Part shown: one piece after another, positions 27,484 to 35,061 of the stretch | Layout of the letters: every line of letters begins with the position of its first letter | Position numbering within the stretch: the stretch's first letter is position 1 | From: Limosilactobacillus reuteri subsp. reuteri | GTDB taxonomy: Bacteria; Bacillota; Bacilli; Lactobacillales; Lactobacillaceae | Direction: 5' to 3' | Length of the DNA: 64,000 nt | Assembly: GCF_000016825.1 (NCBI RefSeq) | Contig: NC_009513.1 | Coordinates: 707,001-771,000, forward strand | Notes under the pieces: generated by a model | Database searches by the model: none | Told to the model about the DNA's origin: nothing | What the model saw: the letters and a program-made list of their open reading frames with translations, nothing else | Translations under genes and position numbers: made by a program

Positions 27484-27960
27484 ATGAGTGTAGTAAGATT
27501 CTGTAGTGCTGCTGGTTGTCGGGAAGTGATTCCAGTAGGTCAATATTTTTGTAAAAAACATCAATATCTACAAAAAGAATATGAAGACAAGCGTAAACAT
27601 TGGCAACGAGATAACTATAAAAAGATGACCAAAGAACAGAAACATGAATACAACAGAAAAGTATACAAAAAGCGAATGGAAAGAAGCGCCAAAGCTCCTC
27701 ATGACTATAATAGATTCTACAAAACGAGTAAGTGGGTTAAATTAAGCCGTCAAACGCTCCAGAAAAGCCCAGTTTGTGTTATGTGTTTACGAAAGGGAAT
27801 AGTAAAAAAAGCTGATTTAGTTGACCACATTGTACCTATACGTGAAGATTGGAGTAAAAGATTGGATTCAACTAATCTACAATCACTTTGCTATCGTTGT
27901 CACCGAGAAAAGACAAGAAAAGATCATCAACGAGAAAGGAAAATAAATATGAATAGCTGA
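27484..27960 (+). CDS. HNH endonuclease of the packaging module
   Basis: HNH nucleases encoded next to terminase genes assist cos cleavage in many HK97-type phages. The 158-aa product has a small N-terminal Cys/His cluster (CSAAGCREV, CKKHQ), a very basic middle, and a C-terminal HNH/zinc domain: CVMCLRKG, LVDHIVPIREDW and NLQSLCYRCHREKT. ATG 27484 is used because SD AGGAGG lies nine bases upstream; the in-frame ATG at 27436 lies in the preceding hairpin. Its position before TerS is standard. Confidence 0.88.
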   Translation: MSVVRFCSAAGCREVIPVGQYFCKKHQYLQKEYEDKRKHWQRDNYKKMTKEQKHEYNRKVYKKRMERSAKAPHDYNRFYKTSKWVKLSRQTLQKSPVCVMCLRKGIVKKADLVDHIVPIREDWSKRLDSTNLQSLCYRCHREKTRKDHQRERKINMNS

Positions 27961-28044
27961 AATAATTTTAATACCCCCGCTATTGGTATAGACCGGTAGG
28001 AGCCGTAATGGTGGGGGTTTCTTTTAAAAAAATTCTCCCTTTAC

Positions 28045-28095
28045 AAAAAAACGCCTTAAAATCCGAAGATTTCAAGACGTTTCTTTTTATTTTGT
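28045..28095. terminator. Bidirectional hairpin terminator upstream of the terS promoter
   Basis: AACGCCTTAAAATC-CGAA-GATTTCAAGACGTT (14-bp stem with mismatches), with a run of A on the left and TTTCTTTTT on the right. It would insulate the packaging operon from upstream transcription. Confidence 0.75.
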
Positions 28096-28195
28096 ATGGT
28101 TTTCTTTTCAACTTTATTAAAAAATTTAGAGCCTCAAATGTCAAGGATTTTTTATTATAACTTTTAGGCATTGAACTTAACAAACTATTCAAATA

Positions 28196-28280
28196 TGGTA
28201 TAATAAGGGTTAAATAATACGATAATTGAATATGAAATGATGTTTTTTTATTTTTTAAACAAATGGTGACATGGTGTCAC
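28196..28280 (+). promoter_or_regulatory. Extended -10 promoter and palindromic operator of the packaging operon
   Basis: TGG-TATAAT (28196-28204) is an extended -10 element with no good -35. Downstream, between the promoter and the terS SD, is a perfect 6-3-6 inverted repeat GTGACA-TGG-TGTCAC (28266-28280) suited to a dimeric regulator. Confidence 0.65.
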
Positions 28281-28306
28281 TAAATAAATAGAAGGAGGTA
28301 AAATAT

Positions 28307-28771
28307 TTGGTTCAACCAATGAAGACCCGTCCAGAAGGTCATATTACTAAGGCAGAAAAAGCACAACGTGAAGACGCTGAAAAAGCATTGGCAGAATACC
28401 CAAACTTAACATCTCACGCCCCTAAATGGCTTGATGATGTAGCAAAAAAGGAATGGCGTAGAATTGTCCCACTCTTAAAGAAGAGTGCCCCTATTAGCGA
28501 ACTAGATGTTAGTTTAATCGCTACTCACTGTACTTTGTATTCAACAATTATCAAATGTACTAAAGAGATTGATCGTACTGGGGTAGTTATTGATACAAAA
28601 CGAGGATTACAGCAGTCACCTTACTACATGGCACGTGATAAGGCTATTAAAGAAATGAAGTCAATTGATAGTCAAATGGCACTTAGCCCACAATCACGGG
28701 TACGCCTAGAAGTCCACAAGGCAATGAGTGAAGAAGCTCCTACTGATGAGTTTGAAGAGATGTTGTCATAA
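28307..28771 (+). CDS. Terminase small subunit, P27 family
   Basis: TerS recognises the DNA packaging site and recruits TerL. The 154-aa protein fits the P27 family: a basic N-terminus (MKTRPEGHITKAEKAQREDAE), LTSHAPKWLDDVAKKEWRRIVPLL, then SELDVSLIATHCTLYS and the C-terminal MALSPQSRVRL. The start is TTG 28307 with SD AAGGAGG eight bases upstream; an ATG five codons in has no SD. Its stop overlaps the TerL ATG by one base. Confidence 0.88.
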   Translation: MVQPMKTRPEGHITKAEKAQREDAEKALAEYPNLTSHAPKWLDDVAKKEWRRIVPLLKKSAPISELDVSLIATHCTLYSTIIKCTKEIDRTGVVIDTKRGLQQSPYYMARDKAIKEMKSIDSQMALSPQSRVRLEVHKAMSEEAPTDEFEEMLS

Positions 28772-30480
28772 TGGATAGAGCTATTCAATACGCTAATTCA
28801 GTTGTTAAAGGTGAGTTAGTCGCCGGTAAGTTAGTTACTCATGCTTGCCAGCGCTTCTTAGACGACATGAAAAAGCAAAAGACCGATGACTTTCCTTATT
28901 ATTATTCTGAAACGTATGCTGGTAAGGTTATTAAATTTGTTGAGAGCTTACCACAAACAAACGGTGAACCATTAAAGCTAGAGCCATTTGAAGTGTTTAT
29001 CTTATCTAATATCTATGGTTGGCGACAGGTAGACGATAATTCATTGCGCTTCAATCGGATTCTATTAAGTGAAGCCCGTAAAAATGGAAAGAGCTTCTTA
29101 CTGGCAGCGATTGGCGTTGTGTCTCTTCTAATGGAAAAGCAACCAGCCCGTAACCGACAAATACTATTTACTGCTAACAGTTCCCAGCAGGCACACCTTG
29201 CGTTTGATATTATGAGTGACCAACTAGAAAACTTACGGCGTAATTCAAAATATTTAAGGCAACGAGTGAAAATCAATAAACAACGGGTGACTGACAAAAA
29301 GACAGGTAGCTTCGCAATTCCACTATCTACTGATACCCACAGTACGGACGGTTATAACCCGACACTGGGCGTAGTCGATGAATATCACCAAGCTAAAGAT
29401 AACACTATTCTAAACGCCTTGAATTCGGGTATGGCTCAACAAGACAATGGTATTCTAGCGATTATTTCTACTGCTGGTTTTAATCTTAATTCACCCTTCA
29501 AAAATGAATGGGACTATGCAGCCGATATACTTAACAGCAAAATTAAAAATGATCGTTACTTTGCGGTTATGTATTGCCTTGATAAAAAAGAAGAAATATT
29601 TAACCCCGAGATGTGGATTAAAGCTAATCCTTTGATGAGTAATCCTAAGATTGCTAAGACAATGAGGGAACACATTCAAAATGATTTAGATGTAGCCACA
29701 AAACAAAATAATATTAATAACGTACTTGTAAAGAATATGAATATGTTTGTACAGCAGAATGAAAATTCATATATTAGTACGCAAGATTGGGAACATGGAT
29801 TGATTGAAAAAGCTCCAGATATTAGTAATAGAGATGTTTATATTGGTGCTGATCTATCAAAAAGCCGAGATTTAACGGCGATTAGTTGGTTAGTTCCGTT
29901 AGAAGATGAAAAGTTTTACGCTGATTCCCACGCCTTTGTATCTCGTTATGGTGGAATTGTTACTAAATCAAAACGTGATGGGATTGATTATGAAATGGCT
30001 GCTAAACGTGGGGAATGTTCAATCAGTTCATTAGAAAGTGGCTTGATTGATTATGATTCCGTATATGATTTCGTGATGGACCTAATCGGTAAGTATAATC
30101 TCAATGTTAAATTCTTAGTATTTGACCCTTATAAATGGGCTGATCTTGTTAATCGTTTTGAACGGGCAGGACTACCACAACTTCAGTTAACACAATCCTA
30201 TAAGAATTTATCGGTACCAATTGGGACTTTTAAGGAAGAATTAATTGCTGGTAACATTCTTCACACTAACAATCAGATGTTAGCTTACAACGTAGAAAAT
30301 GCAATATTGAAATATAACTTTAATGGTCAAGCTTTACTTGATAAGACTAGAAAACAAAATAAAATTGATTGTCTTGCGGCTCTTATGGATGCTTGGGCGG
30401 CTGGTTATGATTACTTCGCTAAGAGAAAGGAGCAAGAACGTACAAATGAATACTATGAAACTGCTAAAAATCTTTTCTAG
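28771..30480 (+). CDS. Terminase large subunit (packaging ATPase-nuclease)
   Basis: TerL pumps DNA into the prohead and cuts it. The 569-aa protein has a Walker A-like SEARKNGKS (about residue 101), Walker B LGVVDEYH (about residue 200), coupling motif IISTAG, and the C-terminal RNase H-like nuclease starting at YIGADLSKSRDLTAISW with further acidic positions in VFDPYKW and NKIDCLAALMDA. The length matches HK97/lambda-like terminases of low-GC phages. Confidence 0.93.
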   Translation: MDRAIQYANSVVKGELVAGKLVTHACQRFLDDMKKQKTDDFPYYYSETYAGKVIKFVESLPQTNGEPLKLEPFEVFILSNIYGWRQVDDNSLRFNRILLSEARKNGKSFLLAAIGVVSLLMEKQPARNRQILFTANSSQQAHLAFDIMSDQLENLRRNSKYLRQRVKINKQRVTDKKTGSFAIPLSTDTHSTDGYNPTLGVVDEYHQAKDNTILNALNSGMAQQDNGILAIISTAGFNLNSPFKNEWDYAADILNSKIKNDRYFAVMYCLDKKEEIFNPEMWIKANPLMSNPKIAKTMREHIQNDLDVATKQNNINNVLVKNMNMFVQQNENSYISTQDWEHGLIEKAPDISNRDVYIGADLSKSRDLTAISWLVPLEDEKFYADSHAFVSRYGGIVTKSKRDGIDYEMAAKRGECSISSLESGLIDYDSVYDFVMDLIGKYNLNVKFLVFDPYKWADLVNRFERAGLPQLQLTQSYKNLSVPIGTFKEELIAGNILHTNNQMLAYNVENAILKYNFNGQALLDKTRKQNKIDCLAALMDAWAAGYDYFAKRKEQERTNEYYETAKNLF

Positions 30481-30631
30481 CTATATTAAACCGGTTTTGT
30501 TGATCACCGGAGGCGTTCTAATGGAGATCAGTGCTATAGGATTAACCGGTTGGTTGTTTGGGATTGGCTTTCTTGGTATTGAAATGATTGTTCTAGCTTT
30601 CATGATTAACTATTCTGATAATCACAAGTAA
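30446..30631 (+). CDS. Small membrane protein between terL and portal
   Basis: A 61-aa product with two hydrophobic stretches (YIKPVLLITGGVLMEISAIGL and WLFGIGFLGIEMIVLAFMI). It starts at ATG 30446, with SD AAAGGAGC inside the 3' end of terL, and overlaps terL by 35 bases. Small membrane proteins of this size often lie between terL and portal genes in phages of lactic acid bacteria (DUF1056-like), but I cannot confirm the family by eye. Its role is unknown. Confidence 0.65.
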   Translation: MNTMKLLKIFSSYIKPVLLITGGVLMEISAIGLTGWLFGIGFLGIEMIVLAFMINYSDNHK

Positions 30632-30644
30632 AGGAGGGTAGATA

Positions 30645-31763
30645 ATGGGCCTATTTAGTAAGAGAACAACGACTACAAGCGCACAAGATCCATTTCTAGA
30701 GGCTCTAGTAAGTCTTTCCAGTAATGATCCTAATGCTTATGTTAGTGCTTCGGCTTTACGTAATAGTGATATATTTGCTGCAATTAGTTCTATCGCTGGT
30801 GATCTTGCCAGTAATCCGATTAAGTCTAGTTCTAGCCTATATAACAAGATGATTAATGATCATCCTAACGAGTTAATGGACGGCAGAAGTTTCAAGTACG
30901 CCCTAGCGGTTGAAATGCTATTAAATGGTAATGCGTTTGCCGAAATTGATTTAAGTTCACACACGCTAAATTTTATTCCTAACAATAAATTAACTGTCCA
31001 GCAAGATGATGTAACGCAAAAGCTGACTTACACATACAGCCCAGATGGACGTATTAAGCGAGTAATTGCCTCTTCTAACATCTTACATTTTAAGTATTTT
31101 ACCCGTGATGGTTTAGTCGGACTATCGCCACTGTATGCGCTAAAAGATGAAATGAAGATACAGGCGGCTGGAAACAGGTTAATGACTGGATTCTTTAATA
31201 ATGGAATTCATGGCACAACAGTTGTCCAAGTCCACCAAGCTGATCTTAGTTCGGATGGTAAAGAGAATATTAGAAAACAATTTGATGAGGCAACTACCGG
31301 TAATAATTCACTTAACACAATTGTTACTGATGATGGTATGGACGTTAAAAGCCTACCACTTAATACAGACGTGTTAAAGCTAGTAAATTCTAATGACTGG
31401 AATACCCGTCAAATTGCGAAAGCGTTCGGACTACCACCCGAGCGTTTAGGTGTAGAAAACGAGCATAGCAACCAACAACAAAGTAACGTTCAGTATTTAC
31501 AAGGTACTTTACAGCACTATGAAGATTGCTTTACTTCTGAATTGAACTACAAGCTAGGGCAAGATTTTAGCTTTGATAATAGCAAGCTATTAAGCCTTGA
31601 CCCGTCCGCTCAACAGCAGATGGCAGTTGATGGTTATGTTAACGGTATCTACACACGCAATGAAGCCCGAGCCTTACTTAATTTAGTGCCAGTAACTAAT
31701 GGAGATAATTTTATTGAAAAAGAAGGAGGAGTTACAGCCAATGGAGAAACGACTAACAACTAA
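30645..31763 (+). CDS. Phage portal protein, HK97 family
   Basis: The portal forms the dodecameric ring at the capsid vertex through which DNA enters. The 372-aa protein has the family pattern: ALRNSDIFAAISSIAGDLAS near the start, a LNGNAFAEIDL segment, LHFKYFTRDGLVGLSPLYAL, and AFGLPPERLGVENEHSN in the second half. SD AAAGGAGGG precedes the ATG. It overlaps the protease-capsid gene by 23 bases. Confidence 0.92.
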   Translation: MGLFSKRTTTTSAQDPFLEALVSLSSNDPNAYVSASALRNSDIFAAISSIAGDLASNPIKSSSSLYNKMINDHPNELMDGRSFKYALAVEMLLNGNAFAEIDLSSHTLNFIPNNKLTVQQDDVTQKLTYTYSPDGRIKRVIASSNILHFKYFTRDGLVGLSPLYALKDEMKIQAAGNRLMTGFFNNGIHGTTVVQVHQADLSSDGKENIRKQFDEATTGNNSLNTIVTDDGMDVKSLPLNTDVLKLVNSNDWNTRQIAKAFGLPPERLGVENEHSNQQQSNVQYLQGTLQHYEDCFTSELNYKLGQDFSFDNSKLLSLDPSAQQQMAVDGYVNGIYTRNEARALLNLVPVTNGDNFIEKEGGVTANGETTNN

Positions 31764-33261
31764 CGCAGGTTTACAAACGGTAAGCCCTAAAGAAGACCCA
31801 ACAAAAGACCAGCAAGACAACCAAGATGAAACGCAAGCCTCACAGCCTAATACAGTTGAAGGCTATGCGTTACTCTTTAATCAACCCAGCAAGGACTTAG
31901 GCGGTTTTGTTGAAGTGATTGACCCTAGCGCCCTTGATAACGTAGACCTATCCAATGTAGTTATGCTTGATCAACACGACTACACTAAGCCACTAGCAAG
32001 CGTTAAGGCTGGTTCATTACAACTTGATGTGGACGATAAGGGGCTTCACTTCAAGGCAACTATTGATCCAAGTGTAAGTTACGCAAGTGACACTCTTAAT
32101 AATGTTAAGAATGGGAACATTAATTCTATGTCTTTCCGTTTTGATGTTGATGATGGTTCTGACAGTTGGACACGTGACGACAACGGACAAATTACACGCA
32201 CCGTTAATCAGATTAAAGATTTATTTGAGGTTTCAACCGTTACAGTGCCTTCATATGATCAGACAAATGTTGATGTAGATAAAACAAGCATTCGTAGTTA
32301 CAACCAATTTATCGAAAGTGAGGAACATAATAAAATGCAACACACAATCTTAGACCCCAAAAACAATACAGAACAACCAGCTAACGCCTTTGAAAGCTTC
32401 ATTCGTTCACGTGGTGAAACCCGTGACGGATTAACAACTAAGGGGGCAGAAGCTGTTATCCCAGAAGAAGTTGTTACTCCAGTCCTAGACTTAAAGAACA
32501 GTGCTTATAACTTAGCGAAGTACGCTACTGTAAAGACTGTAGGGACTGGTTCCGGTCATTATCCAATCGCTACCCGTTACAACACAGCGGTACTTACTAC
32601 TAAGGAAGAACAAGCAGAAATTGCTGATGTAGACGCTAATATGTTTGAAGATGTGAAGTTTGATGTAAAGACCCGTGCCGGTAAGATTGCACTATCAAAT
32701 GAAGTTGTTGACGATTCAGAAGTTGATATTGTATCTGAAGTAAAGAACCAACTTCAAAAGTTAGTTGATAACACTGATAACGCTGAAATTATCAAGGTAT
32801 TACAAGGCGATAACTTTACTAAGAAAACCGTAGCTAATGTTGATGACTTGAAGCAAGTATTCAACGTTGACCTTGACCCAGCCTTACAAAGTACTTCTAC
32901 ATGGTTAGTAAATCAATCAGCTTTCCAAGTATTAGATACTTTGAAAGACAATGAAGGACGTTACTTATTACAACCAGATGTAACCGCTCCTAGTGGATTT
33001 TCTTTACTTGGTCAACCCGTTGTTAAGATTAGTAATAAGTTCTTACCAGATAACACGGACGGTTCACATCCAATGATTTTAGGTGATATTTCAGAAGCGG
33101 TAGCAGTATTCCGGCGTAATCAAGTTACAGCCCAATGGGACAAGTTCGATAGTTACAGTCAAGGCTTATCTGTTATCGTCCGTAACGACTACCAACCAAT
33201 TAGTAATGACGCTGCTTTCAATCTCTCTTTAACCACAACTAAGGCAACCGAAAGTAAATAA
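31741..33261 (+). CDS. HK97-type prohead protease fused to major capsid protein
   Basis: One frame of 506 codons joins two usually separate genes. Residues 35-185 are a prohead protease (VEGYALLFNQPSKDLGGFVEVIDP; catalytic His in LDQHDYTKPL, Ser in SMSFRFDV, acidic partner in LFEVSTVTVPSYD). From about residue 199 the HK97-fold major capsid protein follows (GAEAVIPEEVVTPVLDLKNS; IALSNEVVDDS; PVVKISNKFLPD). ATG 31741 has SD AAGGAGGAG; an ATG at 31699 is in frame but lies upstream of it. ATG 32335, at the domain border, has GTGAGG upstream and could start a free capsid protein. Confidence 0.9.
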   Translation: MEKRLTTNAGLQTVSPKEDPTKDQQDNQDETQASQPNTVEGYALLFNQPSKDLGGFVEVIDPSALDNVDLSNVVMLDQHDYTKPLASVKAGSLQLDVDDKGLHFKATIDPSVSYASDTLNNVKNGNINSMSFRFDVDDGSDSWTRDDNGQITRTVNQIKDLFEVSTVTVPSYDQTNVDVDKTSIRSYNQFIESEEHNKMQHTILDPKNNTEQPANAFESFIRSRGETRDGLTTKGAEAVIPEEVVTPVLDLKNSAYNLAKYATVKTVGTGSGHYPIATRYNTAVLTTKEEQAEIADVDANMFEDVKFDVKTRAGKIALSNEVVDDSEVDIVSEVKNQLQKLVDNTDNAEIIKVLQGDNFTKKTVANVDDLKQVFNVDLDPALQSTSTWLVNQSAFQVLDTLKDNEGRYLLQPDVTAPSGFSLLGQPVVKISNKFLPDNTDGSHPMILGDISEAVAVFRRNQVTAQWDKFDSYSQGLSVIVRNDYQPISNDAAFNLSLTTTKATESK

Positions 33262-33275
33262 TAGCTACTAGCACA

Positions 33276-33305
33276 GGGTGGGCAATATCGCCCACTCTTT
33301 TTTTA
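33276..33305 (+). terminator. Intrinsic terminator after the capsid gene
   Basis: GTGGGC-AATATC-GCCCAC followed by TCTTTTTTT: a compact GC-rich stem with a T-tract. Confidence 0.9.
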
Positions 33306-33317
33306 TGAGGTGTATTA

Positions 33318-33740
33318 ATGCGAAAAGAAGTAAAAAGTCTAGTAATAGTAATACTGAAAGATTATCCTTCAATTGATAAGAAACTAAAGAGCCGTAAGTT
33401 TGAACTAATGCACCCACTCCACAAAAGAGATGAAAATGTAGGCGGTGGACGTGCTATTAATCGCCCGTGGACTTATTACGATGATATGTTAATAACCATT
33501 GACCAAGATAGATATATGCACCGCTTAAAACGTGAGAAAGAAGCTATTGACTTAGCATTACAAGACGCTGGGGACTGTACCCAGAAGATAATTAAAGAAT
33601 GCTATTTTAACCCTAATCATAAGACGATAAAGAACCTAGTAGCAACTGGCGATATATGGTGTAGCACTACAAAAGCGTACAAGTTACGTGATCAATTTAT
33701 AGTAGATGTTGCTAAAAAGTTAGACCTAGATGTGTTCTAA
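33318..33740 (+). CDS. RinA/DUF722-like phage transcriptional regulator
   Basis: A 140-aa basic protein. The N-terminal half (YPSIDKKLKSRKFELMHP, then NVGGGRAIN) follows the pattern of DUF722/RinA-type late-gene regulators of Gram-positive phages. The C-terminus (CSTTKAYKLRDQFIVDVAKKL) looks like the recognition helix of their sigma-like HTH. RinA proteins activate packaging and head genes. Here it lies downstream of the capsid gene, not upstream of terS, so it may feed back on the island promoters with TATGGTATAAT. Family assignment is by pattern only. Confidence 0.6.
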   Translation: MRKEVKSLVIVILKDYPSIDKKLKSRKFELMHPLHKRDENVGGGRAINRPWTYYDDMLITIDQDRYMHRLKREKEAIDLALQDAGDCTQKIIKECYFNPNHKTIKNLVATGDIWCSTTKAYKLRDQFIVDVAKKLDLDVF

Positions 33741-33755
33741 AAGAAGGTGAAATTA

Positions 33756-34034
33756 ATGAAATTTGATGTAGAGCAGTGGGAAGTAGACAACTTTAAGCAA
33801 GCCTTATATCTTGACGGTGAAGAAGAAGACCAATTAATCAAGGATTATCTAAAGAACGCTAAGGCTTATGTACAAAACGCTGTAAACCCCACAGCAGACT
33901 TAACCCAGTATGAACAATATACGTTTGCTGTTCAGATGTTGGCGCAATTTTGGTATCAAAATAGAGGTATTGACATGTCAAATACCCCTTACCAAGTGTT
34001 AAGCATGATTCAACAATTGCGGGGGCTTGTATAG
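33756..34034 (+). CDS. Head-tail connector protein (gp6-like adaptor)
   Basis: A 92-aa helical protein with the gp6/Gp15-like connector pattern: VDNFKQALYLDGEEEDQLIKDYLKNAKAYVQNAV near the start and FAVQMLAQFWYQNRG in the centre. Such proteins form the ring below the portal that accepts the tail. ATG 33756 is used, seven bases after SD GAAGGTG; GTG 33747 overlaps that SD. It is the last gene of the island; no tail genes follow. Confidence 0.75.
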   Translation: MKFDVEQWEVDNFKQALYLDGEEEDQLIKDYLKNAKAYVQNAVNPTADLTQYEQYTFAVQMLAQFWYQNRGIDMSNTPYQVLSMIQQLRGLV

Positions 34035-34073
34035 ATAACTAGTATAGATTGGTGCGTTATATACCTAAAATGT

Positions 34074-34502
34074 ATGGTATAATTAATAACGGGAAGTGAG
34101 TAAAACTTCCCGTGAACATTAAGTGTTTGGAGCAATACAGCCAGCATTACAGTATTTATTTTCTTTCAAGCCTTGTAAACTCCTTCCAGAATATAGCTAT
34201 CAAAGTCACCATAGTAGAAAGTTTTATTCAATTGGAAAGGGGATGGTTATATGGAAATAAAGTATAACCGTTTTCTTGTCGCTTAGTTAAGCGATAGGAA
34301 GTATAAAGTCGTGACGGACAAGAATACAATGGTTTCTTTGATGTGTGGACTGACTAATGTTATTGCTTGATTAGTGCTTAATGTCTATTAGGCATATTTT
34401 GTTGAGTGTGGGTTAAAGTCTTTAATGGCTTTCTTATTTTTAATTTGGTAGAATAAATATCCATATTTTCCTTAGTCGGGCTTTAATTAGTCCGGCTTTT
34501 TT
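34074..34502 (+). ncRNA. Candidate structured non-coding transcript of the island
   Basis: The extended -10 promoter, three hairpins and an intrinsic terminator define a possible transcript of about 410 bases without a credible long reading frame. The promoter shares ATGGTATAAT with the terS promoter. No known RNA family is recognised. Confidence 0.4.
34471..34502 (+). terminator. Intrinsic terminator in the island's right end
   Basis: AGTCGGGCT-TTAATT-AGTCCGGCT (9-bp stem with G-U pairs) followed by seven Ts. Confidence 0.85.
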
Positions 34503-34756
34503 TGCTATCAAACGAAATGAAAAAGTATAAAACGGGTGATTGATCATCTTGTTTTGTTAGAGAAGGAATTAAACCAAGGGTAGTGTTTCCAGAAATCGAG
34601 AAAACTTTTTTTGTGATGATAAATAAAAAACGCCACGTAAATTGTGACGATTGGAATATGTATTTAAATAAGTAGATATGTATCTTGCCAGCCAGAAGAT
34701 ATTGAGAACATTTTGAGAACAAAAAGTGATATATGTTGAAATGTTGCGATAAATTA

Positions 34757-34805
34757 AAGGGCTGTTAAACCGCTATATAAAGCAATTTGAACAACCCTTT
34801 AACAT
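34757..34805 (-). terminator. Hairpin downstream of tRNA-Ser
   Basis: AAAGGGCTGTT and AACAACCCTTT arms flank about 25 bases. In the minus direction it lies 18 bases after the tRNA 3' end and could terminate it; it may have been brought by the island. Confidence 0.55.
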
Positions 34806-34821
34806 TCTGGTTAATTATCTA

Positions 34822-34909
34822 AGGAGACAAGGGGATTTGAACCCCTGCACGCTTTTACACGCCTAACGGTTTTCGAAACCGTCCTCTTCAGCCACTTGAG
34901 TATGTCTCC
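34822..34909 (-). tRNA. tRNA-Ser (anticodon CGA)
   Basis: The complement reads as a class II tRNA: acceptor GGAGACA/TGTCTCC, D arm CTCAAGTGGCTGAAGAG, anticodon stem ACGGT/ACCGT with loop TTCGAAA (anticodon CGA), a long variable arm typical of Ser, and T arm AGGGG-TTCAAAT-CCCCT. No CCA is encoded. Its 3' end faces the island, the usual orientation for tRNA-targeted integration. The base after the acceptor stem (discriminator) reads T; G is the norm for tRNA-Ser. Confidence 0.95.
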
Positions 34910-35061
34910 ATTTCAACTTTATCATTGTAACAAAAAAATTGTAAAGCGTAAAGAGAATATCAATCAAGGAAATAGCTATTTAATAATTTTGCAGAAATGA
35001 TTTCTTGCTGATATGATATTCTAATATATGATGTAATTTGAAATTTGATTAGGGGATTTTT

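Larger units (their letters stand above)
27961..28306. other. HNH-terS intergenic region: hairpins, candidate cos, promoter and palindrome
   Basis: These 346 bases hold no gene. Seen: a hairpin of ACCCCCGCTATT and AATGGTGGGGGT around an ACCGGT palindrome (27971-28018); a second hairpin (28051-28080); an extended -10 promoter (28196-28204); and a GTGACA-TGG-TGTCAC palindrome (28266-28280). The position between HNH and terS is where cos sites often lie. Confidence 0.6.
34035..34754. other. Gene-free right end of the island: promoter, structured transcript, terminator, arm-like repeats
   Basis: I see no supported protein gene. Contents in order: extended -10 TGG-TATAAT (about 34074-34082); perfect hairpin ACGGGAAGT/ACTTCCCGT (34088-34112); hairpin GGTTATA/TATAACC near 34249-34273 that contains an 11-codon frame (MEIKYNRFLVA) after AAAGGGGA; palindrome TCGCTTAGTTAAGCGA (34279-34294); terminator at 34471-34502; and two TTGAGAACA direct repeats 11 bp apart (34702-34710, 34713-34721). 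Confidence 0.65.
23494..34821 (+). mobile_element. Phage-satellite-like island (cf-PICI type), left end missing
   Basis: An island of about 11.3 kb between broken recJ and the 3' end of tRNA-Ser. It carries replication genes (primase-associated domain, SF3 helicase), an iteron array, and a head/packaging block: head closure, HNH, TerS, TerL, small membrane protein, HK97-type portal, protease-capsid fusion, RinA/DUF722-like regulator and head-tail connector. Tail, tape-measure, baseplate, holin and endolysin genes are absent, as are integrase and repressor genes. Head genes without tail genes define capsid-forming PICIs, which make their own small capsids and take tails from a helper phage. 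The assignment to that family is inference from gene content. Confidence 0.75.

Noticed and set aside
34483..34722. Minus-strand frame of 79 codons next to the island's right end, considered as an integrase remnant
   Set aside because: It has none of the tyrosine-recombinase motifs (R...HxxR...Y) and begins without an SD; treated as non-coding.
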